Assembly (NCBI GenBank): GCA_903824965.1
Contig: CAIJYR010000124.1
Span: 1 to 35,834, forward strand
DNA: 35,834 nucleotides
Direction of reading: 5' to 3'
From: an uncultured Thiotrichales bacterium
GTDB lineage: Bacteria; Pseudomonadota; Gammaproteobacteria; CAIRSR01
Of the stretch, positions 25,017-31,819 are shown piece after piece; position 1 is the first letter of the stretch; every line of letters begins with the position of its first letter. The notes beneath the pieces are model-generated. The model saw only the letters and a list, made by a program, of their open reading frames with translations. It ran no database searches and was not told the origin of the DNA. A program made the translations under genes and the position numbers.

Positions 25017-27017
25017 ATGACTCAAGATTCTCTCCATGCTCTAAGAAAGCCCACGATTCTGGTCGTTGATGATGAACCGGCGAATATTCACGTATTGTCG
25101 GAGATTCTCAAGAAAGAGTATCGTGTTTTATTCTCCATGTCAGGAGAAGATGGCGTGCGAGTCGCAGAAATGCACAAACCGGATCTCATTCTTCTCGATG
25201 TGCATATGCCACACATTGATGGCTTCACGACCTGCATGCGACTCAAAGAAAATCCATCTTTGCGGGATGTGCCCGTGCTCTTTGTGACGACGCAGGGTGC
25301 CTTGGATGATGAAGTCAAGGGATTCGAGGTGGGTGCTGTTGACTACATCACGAAACCAATCCATGCAGCCACAGTGATCAAACGGATACAAAGTCATCTA
25401 AAAATCAAAGACCACTGGGATGCGCTGCAACACATGATAGTGGTAGACGGTTTGACGGAGATTGCAAACCGCCGTGGGTTTGACATTGCCTTTGATCGTG
25501 AATGGCGACGAGCAGTCCGAAAGAACAATCCTTTTTCTTTGATCATGGCAGATATTGATCACTTCAAAGCTTACAATGATCACTATGGACATACGGCGGG
25601 CGATCACTGCCTACGTGCCGTTGCCAAGATATTTGATGAACAGATGAAACACACAGGCAGTCTTGTGGCACGGTATGGCGGAGAGGAGATTGTGTGCCTC
25701 CTCCCAGACACAGATTCTGCGGGGGCGCTACAAGTCACAAAGCGATTACAAGCCGCTCTGGAAGCAGCAGCCATTCCTCATGCAGTGTCGCCGATTGCAA
25801 GTTGTATTACGCTCAGTTTTGGGATTGCGACGGCCATTGCAAGCGCCGGTGTCGAACCCAATGAACTGTTGTCTCTGGCAGATCGGCTCATGTACCAAGC
25901 AAAGACGACCGGAAAGAACCGATTTGTCATTGGTGTGTTGCAAACCTCTGCCGAACGTCATAGCAACCACAGCATAGAACAAGGAGATTCTCTCCACCAC
26001 CAGAGGTATGACACACCCGTATCGAACCGAAACGCGGAACTCTGGCAGTTGAAAGGATCCAAGGAAGCGCCTACCCTGCTCATTATTGATGACGAACTCA
26101 GCCAAATCGAACTGCTGCGCGATATTCTCGGAGACAGCTACCGGATTCTCTCTGCTTTGTCAGGATCCGATGGTGTGAGACTTGCGAGCTCCGTGACACC
26201 CGACCTCATTCTCCTGGATGTCGTGATGCCACACCAGAATGGTTTTGAGGTATGCCAGCAATGCAAAGAAGACCCATTTCTGAAAGACGTCCCTATTCTC
26301 TTTGTCACAGGAAGATCATCGGTTTATGATGAGGTACACGGATTTGAAGTAGGTGCGGTTGATTATGTCACGAAACCCTTACAGCCTCCGGTGGTGCGCA
26401 ACCGAGTCAAAAATCATCTAGAGCTAAAAATGCAGCGCGATGTTTTGCGGCACCTCGCGACAACGGATGGTTTGACGGGGATAGCGAACCGCCGTGGTTT
26501 TGATGAAACGCTTGTGCGTGAATGGCTTCGATCCGTTCGTAATTGTACGCCGATTTCGTTGATCATGGCGGATGTCGATCATTTTAAAGCTTACAATGAT
26601 CAATATGGCCATCTAGCGGGTGATGACTGTCTGCGTATCGTTGCCGGTGTTTTCCACCGACAGGTGCAACGACCTGGTGATTTGGTGGCGCGGTATGGGG
26701 GCGAAGAGATTGTGTGCGTACTGCCCGATACGGATGCTTCTGGTGCGTTACAAGTGACACAACGATTACAATCGAGCTTGGCAGCGTGCGCCATTCCTCA
26801 TAAAGCATCGCCCGTTTCGAACATCATTACACTCAGCTTCGGAATCGCAACGGCTACCCATGATCCATCGGAACAACAGTCTGTCAATGCAGAGGTTTCT
26901 TCCCACCAACAGGATGTACGAGGATTATTGCGCCAGGCCGATCGGTACCTGTATGAAGCAAAGAACGCGGGTAGAAATCAGATCAAGGCAGGTATTTTTA
27001 CACACTCCACGCCGTAG
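25017..27017 (+). CDS. Double REC-GGDEF diguanylate cyclase, gene 1
   Basis: A 666-residue response regulator with two complete REC-GGDEF modules in one chain. Asp61 and Asp401 are the phospho-acceptors (LILLDVHMPHIDG and LILLDVVMPHQNG). The cyclase signatures GGEE lie at 221-224 and 561-564. The module spacing is exactly 340 residues. Both modules keep DIDHFKAYND or DVDHFKAYND, needed for metal and GTP binding. Module 2 has an inhibitory I-site RPGD five residues before GGEE; in module 1 this is HTGS, so feedback inhibition there is probably lost. Both receivers keep the conserved Lys (ITKP, VTKP). The start is fixed by a strong GAGGAGG site seven bases upstream, right after the kinase stop. 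It makes c-di-GMP from two GTP; two cyclase domains in one chain could form the active dimer internally (inference). Confidence 0.93.
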   Translation: MTQDSLHALRKPTILVVDDEPANIHVLSEILKKEYRVLFSMSGEDGVRVAEMHKPDLILLDVHMPHIDGFTTCMRLKENPSLRDVPVLFVTTQGALDDEVKGFEVGAVDYITKPIHAATVIKRIQSHLKIKDHWDALQHMIVVDGLTEIANRRGFDIAFDREWRRAVRKNNPFSLIMADIDHFKAYNDHYGHTAGDHCLRAVAKIFDEQMKHTGSLVARYGGEEIVCLLPDTDSAGALQVTKRLQAALEAAAIPHAVSPIASCITLSFGIATAIASAGVEPNELLSLADRLMYQAKTTGKNRFVIGVLQTSAERHSNHSIEQGDSLHHQRYDTPVSNRNAELWQLKGSKEAPTLLIIDDELSQIELLRDILGDSYRILSALSGSDGVRLASSVTPDLILLDVVMPHQNGFEVCQQCKEDPFLKDVPILFVTGRSSVYDEVHGFEVGAVDYVTKPLQPPVVRNRVKNHLELKMQRDVLRHLATTDGLTGIANRRGFDETLVREWLRSVRNCTPISLIMADVDHFKAYNDQYGHLAGDDCLRIVAGVFHRQVQRPGDLVARYGGEEIVCVLPDTDASGALQVTQRLQSSLAACAIPHKASPVSNIITLSFGIATATHDPSEQQSVNAEVSSHQQDVRGLLRQADRYLYEAKNAGRNQIKAGIFTHSTP

Positions 27018-28980
27018 TACCGTTCTTTTTGGAGACAATAAAAGTGGATCCATGTTCTGTTCGTACACCAAACAAACCTACGGTACTTATTATCGACGAT
27101 GAGCCGAGCAATATTCATGTCTTATCAGAGATTCTGAAGGATGCGTATCGTGTTGTCTTTTCCATGTCGGGCGTAGATGGTATACAGGTTGCAGCAAAAA
27201 ACCAACCAGACATTATTTTGCTCGATGTCAACATGCCTCATATGGACGGCTTCCATACCTGCTTGCGATTGAAACAGCATCCAGCACTAAAAGACATTCC
27301 CGTGATCTTCGTCACGATGATGGGTGCTTTGGATGATGAGGTCAAGGGATTTGAAGTGGGTGCAGTCGACTATATCACACGACCTCTTCATGCGGTAACG
27401 GTGATCAAACGGATACAAACTCATTTGAGAATCAAGGATCACTGGCATGCGCTACAGGACATGATCTTGTTGGACGGGTTGACCGGACTTGCCAACCGTC
27501 GCGGTTTTGGAGTTGCGTTTGATCGTGAATGGCGACGTGCGGTTCGTAAGCATTATCCTTTTTCTTTGATCATGGCGGATATTGACCACTTTAAAGCCTA
27601 TAACGATCATTATGGGCATACGGCGGGCGACAATTGTCTTCGCATTGTGGCGGGCGTTTTCCGTCGACAAATGCAACGACCAAACGATCTGGCAGCACGG
27701 TACGGTGGTGAGGAAATTGTCTGTTTGCTTCCGGACACGGATGCAGCGGGTGCATACCAAGTCACCAAACGATTACAAGCGAGCTTGGCTGCGTCTTCGA
27801 TTCCCCATGCAGCATCACCGATTGCAAAAATCGTCACCATCAGTTTTGGCATTGCGACGGCAACAGCAGATGCTTGTATTGAACCAAACGATTTGTTGCA
27901 CTTTGCAGATCAGCTTTTGTACCAAGCGAAGGGCAGCGGCAAGAACCGATGGGTTGCGGGTGTACTCCAGCAACCAACAGGTTCTTCTGCTGAGAAAGAA
28001 TCCATTGCCGAAACAACCAACCTATCGCATCCTCTCACAACGGACGAGAAAAAGGCACTATGGCATTCTGGAAATACAATGGAATCGCCAACCATTCTGA
28101 TCATTGACAATGATCCAAACCAGATCGAAGTGCTTACAAACATGCTCGAACAACACTACCATATTCTTTCTGCGTTGTCAGGAGAAGATGGTTTAAAGAT
28201 TGCCGATGCAGTCACGCCCGATCTGATTCTCCTCGACATGATGACACCCCATACCAGTGGTTTCCAGGTGTGTCAACAATTCAAGGGGGATGCCTTTCTT
28301 AAAGAGATTCCTATTATCTTTGTCACGGGAATGACCTCTGTATACGATGAGGCACAAGGTTTTGAGGTGGGTGCTGTAGATTATATTACACGACCTTTCC
28401 AGCCTCCTGTGGTACGTAATCGCGTCAAGAATCACCTCGAACTGAAGATGCAGCGTGATATCTTGCGACGCCTTGCCACCACCGACAGCTTGACTGGGAT
28501 TGTCAACCGCCGTGGTTTTGACGAATCACTAGCGCGTGAATGGTTTCGATCGATACGAAACCAAAGCCCGATTTCATTGATTATGGCAGACATTGATTGC
28601 TTCAAGGCATACAATGATCACTGTGGTCATCTCGCAGGGGATGAGTGTTTACATACCATTGCAAGCGTCTTGCATCGCCAGATGCAACGGCCCGGGGATT
28701 TGGCTGCACGGTATGGTGGAGAGGAAATGGTTTGTTTACTGCCCGATACGGGCGAAGCAGGCGCACTGCAAGTGACCCAGCGACTACAAGCGAGTTTGGC
28801 GCTTTGCGCCATTCCCCATCCAGCCTCGCCAGTGGCAAAGACCGTGACCCTTAGTTTTGGAATTGCGACTGCGACGAATTTCCATGCAGCATCTGGTTCC
28901 TTTGAGGCTCTTCTACAATTGGCCGATCAGTGTCTCTACGAAGCAAAAAATGCGGGTAGAAACCAAGTGAAGACTGCTTT
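25050..28980 (+). repeat. Four diverged direct repeats of a REC-GGDEF module
   Basis: The same roughly 0.9-1.0-kb module occurs four times in tandem: about 25050-25960, 26070-27000, 27075-27970 and 28085-28975. Conserved points line up. Phospho-acceptor Asp codons lie at 25197, 26217, 27224 and 28235. GGEE codons start at 25677, 26697, 27704 and 28715. DNA identity is high near the DxDxFKAYND segment. Modules 1 and 3 resemble each other (DDEVKGFEVGAVDY), as do 2 and 4 (VVRNRVKNHLELKMQRD). This shows an internal duplication first and a whole-gene duplication later. Confidence 0.9.
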
Positions 28981-28993
28981 GCTTACCCAATAA
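27044..28993 (+). CDS. Double REC-GGDEF diguanylate cyclase, gene 2
   Basis: A 649-residue paralogue of the preceding gene with the same REC-GGDEF-REC-GGDEF order. Phospho-acceptors are Asp61 and Asp398, GGEE motifs lie at 221-224 and 558-561, and I-sites RPND and RPGD are intact in both modules. Unlike gene 1, both receivers have Arg instead of the conserved signalling Lys (ITRP twice). The second receiver also has IDNDP where IDDEP is usual, so phosphorylation response is probably altered. In module 2 the DIDHFKAYND segment reads DIDCFKAYND, and GGEE is followed by Met. GTG 27044 is preferred, with GGAG nine bases upstream; TTG 27029 is an alternative. It lies 26 bases after gene 1. Whether both modules are enzymatically active cannot be told from sequence. 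Confidence 0.92.
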   Translation: MDPCSVRTPNKPTVLIIDDEPSNIHVLSEILKDAYRVVFSMSGVDGIQVAAKNQPDIILLDVNMPHMDGFHTCLRLKQHPALKDIPVIFVTMMGALDDEVKGFEVGAVDYITRPLHAVTVIKRIQTHLRIKDHWHALQDMILLDGLTGLANRRGFGVAFDREWRRAVRKHYPFSLIMADIDHFKAYNDHYGHTAGDNCLRIVAGVFRRQMQRPNDLAARYGGEEIVCLLPDTDAAGAYQVTKRLQASLAASSIPHAASPIAKIVTISFGIATATADACIEPNDLLHFADQLLYQAKGSGKNRWVAGVLQQPTGSSAEKESIAETTNLSHPLTTDEKKALWHSGNTMESPTILIIDNDPNQIEVLTNMLEQHYHILSALSGEDGLKIADAVTPDLILLDMMTPHTSGFQVCQQFKGDAFLKEIPIIFVTGMTSVYDEAQGFEVGAVDYITRPFQPPVVRNRVKNHLELKMQRDILRRLATTDSLTGIVNRRGFDESLAREWFRSIRNQSPISLIMADIDCFKAYNDHCGHLAGDECLHTIASVLHRQMQRPGDLAARYGGEEMVCLLPDTGEAGALQVTQRLQASLALCAIPHPASPVAKTVTLSFGIATATNFHAASGSFEALLQLADQCLYEAKNAGRNQVKTALLTQ

Positions 28994-29016
28994 ACCCTTG
29001 GCAGCAGGATATTACC

Positions 29017-29871
29017 GTGAAATTTACCGTTTCGGCATTCCGCGCTTGGCAAAACAAAAAGATTACCCTGTTGGGGATGTCTGGAGTTGGAAAAACCCGA
29101 TTATCGGCTACGTTACGTCGGCAGAACTGGTTCCATTACTCTGGGGATTATCGTATTGGATCACGCTACCTGAATGAGGATATTCTTGATATCATCAAAC
29201 AACAGGCTATGCAGGTGCCGTTTTTGCGCGATTTACTGCGCAATGACTGGATCTCGATTTGCAATAACATCCGTGTCGATGATTTGGGGCCTGTATTGTC
29301 TTTCGTTGGGAAGCTTGGTAATCCAGAACTCGGTGGATTGAGCTTGGCTGAATTTGTGCGTCGCCAAGCCATGTACCGCCAGGCTGAAATTGCGGCCATG
29401 CAGGATGTGCCCCTTTTTGTTCGCAAGGCACAGGAGGTCTATGGTTATCAGCACTTTGTCAATGATGTGGGGGGATCTCTGTGCGAATTGGAGTCACCCC
29501 CTGTGATTGATCTGCTCGCGCAGCATACGCTCATTCTCTACGTCAAAGTGACGACCCCCTCAGAGGAACAAGCACTCATTCAGCGTGCACAATCCGATCC
29601 AAAACCACTGTATTACCGTCCAGATTTTCTGACCGAACACTTGCCTATCTACCTTCGTGAGCATGGTTTAGAATACACTGCTGAAATTGATCCAAACGAT
29701 TTTACCCGTTGGATTTTCCCGCGGCTGTTCCACGCTCGGCTTCCGCGCTATGAAGCCATTGCTGAACCTTTTGGGTACACCGTTACTTCTCACGAGGTGG
29801 GTACAGTGTGCACGGAAAGCGATTTCCTCACACTGGTTGAGAATGCCATTGCACGCCAGATGGCGCATTAG
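29017..29871 (+). CDS. P-loop ATPase/kinase-like protein next to metA
   Basis: A 284-residue cytoplasmic protein with a Walker A motif GMSGVGKT at about residues 19-26 (ITLLGMSGVGKTRLSATL). Beyond that I cannot assign a standard family; later segments such as FVNDVGGSLCELESPPVIDLL and LYVKVTTPSEEQALI suggest a nucleoside-kinase-like fold. Genes of this type next to metA-type acyltransferases have been annotated only as ATPase. The GTG start has AGGA seven bases upstream. It follows the second cyclase gene by 23 bases and precedes metA by 18, so it is probably co-transcribed with metA and may support methionine synthesis in an unknown way. Confidence 0.75.
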   Translation: MKFTVSAFRAWQNKKITLLGMSGVGKTRLSATLRRQNWFHYSGDYRIGSRYLNEDILDIIKQQAMQVPFLRDLLRNDWISICNNIRVDDLGPVLSFVGKLGNPELGGLSLAEFVRRQAMYRQAEIAAMQDVPLFVRKAQEVYGYQHFVNDVGGSLCELESPPVIDLLAQHTLILYVKVTTPSEEQALIQRAQSDPKPLYYRPDFLTEHLPIYLREHGLEYTAEIDPNDFTRWIFPRLFHARLPRYEAIAEPFGYTVTSHEVGTVCTESDFLTLVENAIARQMAH

Positions 29872-29889
29872 TCACCTCGGAGTTTTATC

Positions 29890-30996
29890 ATGCCACTGGT
29901 TGCACACAATGAATTGCCCAGTTTCGAGCGCCTGCGCACAGAGGGTGTCAATATTCTTCCTACGGAGCGTGCCGTCCAACAAGATATTCGGGAATTGCAC
30001 ATCGGATTGTGCAATATGATGCCGGATGCTGCACTGGAGGCTACAGAGCGCCAATTTTTCCGCCTGATCGGTGAAAGCAATCCCATTGCACAATTCTACG
30101 TACACCCATTTACATTTCCAGAATTGCCACGTGGCCCTGCGGCACAAGAACACATCGCACGCTACTATGAGCCATTCGAGAAAGTCCGCGAAGAAGGATT
30201 GGATGCGCTCATTGTAAGCGGAGCCAATGTCACGCATGCCAATCTTGCACAAGAACCCTTTTGGCAGCCCTTGATGGCGATGATTGGTTGGGCGTTAGAA
30301 TCGGTGACTTCTACCTTGTGCTCTTGCCTAACCACCCATGCCGTTCTTCAATGTTGCTACGGACAGCAGCGTACCCAGATGCAGCGCAAACGTTGGGGGG
30401 TCTATTCACACCATGTGGTGGAGGATCGTCACCCGCTGGTGAAAGGTGTTAATACACGTTTTGATGTTCCCCATTCTCGCTGGAATGACGTTTCGCGTTC
30501 GCAGTTTGAGACAGCCCATGCACGTATTCTTGCAGAGAGCAATGAAGCAGGGGTACATCTTGCAGTGAGCAAGGACGGATTGCGTCTGGTTTTTTTTCAA
30601 GGCCATCCAGAATACGATACTATTTCTTTGCTGAAAGAATACAAACGGGATACCTCCCTGTATGCACAGCAGCTGATTCCACACTACCCTCCCCTTCCGG
30701 AGTGCTATTTCGGTCTACAAGAACGTTCCATTCTTGAAGAATACTGTGCACGGTTGGAATCTGCGCTGGAAAAACAGGAGACCCTTCCAGTGTTTCCAGA
30801 ACAATTGGTTAGTCGGCGCCTCGACAATACCTGGCATGACAGTGCAGAAGCCATTGTCGGAAACTGGATGGGATGCATCTACCAAGTGACACATGCAGAC
30901 CGACGCCGTCCTTTCATGGATCATGTCAATCCCGAAGATCCCTTGGATCTGGGCACACTTCCATGTACCAGTGCGGATACAAAACGCCTTTCCTAG
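29890..30996 (+). CDS. metA: Homoserine O-acyltransferase (MetA family)
   Basis: A 368-residue enzyme of the MetA family, which activates homoserine with succinyl- or acetyl-CoA as the first committed step of methionine synthesis. The core is GLCNMMPDAALEATERQFFRLIG, LIVSGANV, and the catalytic Cys146 in TLCSCLTTHA. The His/Glu pair is His239 and Glu241 in FFQGHPEYDT. It is longer than E. coli MetA (309), with a C-terminal extension of about 60 residues. Whether succinyl or acetyl is used cannot be decided safely here. GGAG lies eight bases before the ATG. Neighbours are the P-loop ATPase upstream and a secreted protein 11 bases downstream. Confidence 0.88.
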   Translation: MPLVAHNELPSFERLRTEGVNILPTERAVQQDIRELHIGLCNMMPDAALEATERQFFRLIGESNPIAQFYVHPFTFPELPRGPAAQEHIARYYEPFEKVREEGLDALIVSGANVTHANLAQEPFWQPLMAMIGWALESVTSTLCSCLTTHAVLQCCYGQQRTQMQRKRWGVYSHHVVEDRHPLVKGVNTRFDVPHSRWNDVSRSQFETAHARILAESNEAGVHLAVSKDGLRLVFFQGHPEYDTISLLKEYKRDTSLYAQQLIPHYPPLPECYFGLQERSILEEYCARLESALEKQETLPVFPEQLVSRRLDNTWHDSAEAIVGNWMGCIYQVTHADRRRPFMDHVNPEDPLDLGTLPCTSADTKRLS

Positions 30997-31007
30997 AAGG
31001 AATCTCG

Positions 31008-31682
31008 TTGAAACGCAGGCGTGTGTTGCACGTCCTGCTTGTGTTGGGTATATACCCAATGCAGGCAAAGGGTGCCGCACCAGAGGAGATCGATGTCACC
31101 ACACAAGTCATTCATGCACTGAGCAGAGCGTATTTACAAGTAGATCGCGATCTTGGTCTATGGGCACCAGCAACAGCAACCCTCATACGTACTACGCCTT
31201 TTACGGACAACAAAATGCCCATGACGGGTATCTGCAACAACCGTAGGCATTCCTCGTTCTTTTCTTATACTACATCGAATGAGGTGAGTCCGATTTCGTT
31301 TATGATCAGAACAACAGATACAGACGTCCCTCCTGTGGAATCCTTGCCACACGCATTTCCAACCGATCCGAATAGGAACTTCCATAACAATAGCAGTCCT
31401 CACAACACCAATCCGATCTATACTCTGCTACCGACGAATTTGGATCTCAGTATGGAACAAACAGTAGATCAATGGGTAAACACCGCTGCGCTCAAGTGGA
31501 TATCCGAACCAACGGGTGATGAATCCATCGGAACGGGCTATGCTGCTTTCAAGGTGCGTACCAGTTACCATCTCTATAAGACGCTGACCGTCCATGTGAG
31601 CGTAGACGATCTACTGAACCAACCCGATGCATTTCCGATCGATCGGATTAACTACACGATCGGCATGTATTGGAAGTTCTAG
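31008..31682 (+). CDS. Short secreted/outer-membrane-like protein, possible TonB-receptor remnant
   Basis: From TTG 31008, with AAGGA upstream, the product is 224 residues. It begins with a signal peptide (KRRRVLHVLLVLGIYPMQAKGA). The last 80 residues contain AAFKVRTSYHLYKTLTVHVS, then VDDLLNQ, and end NYTIGMYWKF. That is the pattern of the last strands of a TonB-dependent receptor, with the terminal Phe used by the BAM complex. Such receptors are 600-900 residues long, so this looks like a gene with a large internal deletion: signal and C-terminus kept, plug and most of the barrel lost. The middle part (about 50-140) is rich in Thr, Asn and Pro and matches nothing I know. It could also be a small genuine surface protein. 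Confidence 0.5.
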   Translation: MKRRRVLHVLLVLGIYPMQAKGAAPEEIDVTTQVIHALSRAYLQVDRDLGLWAPATATLIRTTPFTDNKMPMTGICNNRRHSSFFSYTTSNEVSPISFMIRTTDTDVPPVESLPHAFPTDPNRNFHNNSSPHNTNPIYTLLPTNLDLSMEQTVDQWVNTAALKWISEPTGDESIGTGYAAFKVRTSYHLYKTLTVHVSVDDLLNQPDAFPIDRINYTIGMYWKF

Positions 31683-31703
31683 CGTAAAGCACTCTGTCAA
31701 CCA

Positions 31704-31724
31704 CCCCCGCCTGAGGGCGAGGGG
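31704..31724. repeat. IS605-like bulged hairpin 4, upstream of clpB
   Basis: CCCC/GGGG outer stem, unpaired A on the 3' side, CGCC/GGCG inner stem and TGAG loop. This is the same architecture as the hairpins at 2789 and 2893, 28 kb away. It lies 22 bases after the preceding gene, so it may also act as a transcription terminator. Confidence 0.55.
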
Positions 31725-31749
31725 TTCTTGACTGCAAGCAAGCACAGGG

Positions 31750-31778
31750 CTTGTGTTAACCTCTCGTAGCCCCAATAT
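31750..31778 (+). promoter_or_regulatory. Candidate heat-shock (sigma-32) promoter of clpB
   Basis: CTTGTGT at 31750-31756 and CCCCAATAT at 31770-31778 with a 13-base spacer resemble the sigma-32 consensus CTTGAAA-N13/14-CCCCATNT. It lies 42 bases before the clpB start. clpB is a sigma-32 gene in E. coli. Confidence 0.55.
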
Positions 31779-31819
31779 ATATTTGGAGCAGAGCACAGCA
31801 TCCTCCAGGGTAAGCTACC

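Noticed and set aside
18913-31682. Signalling block as a horizontally acquired island
   Set aside because: No integrase, tRNA or flanking repeats border it and I could not see a clear codon-use break; it lies between core genes, so transfer is possible but unsupported.
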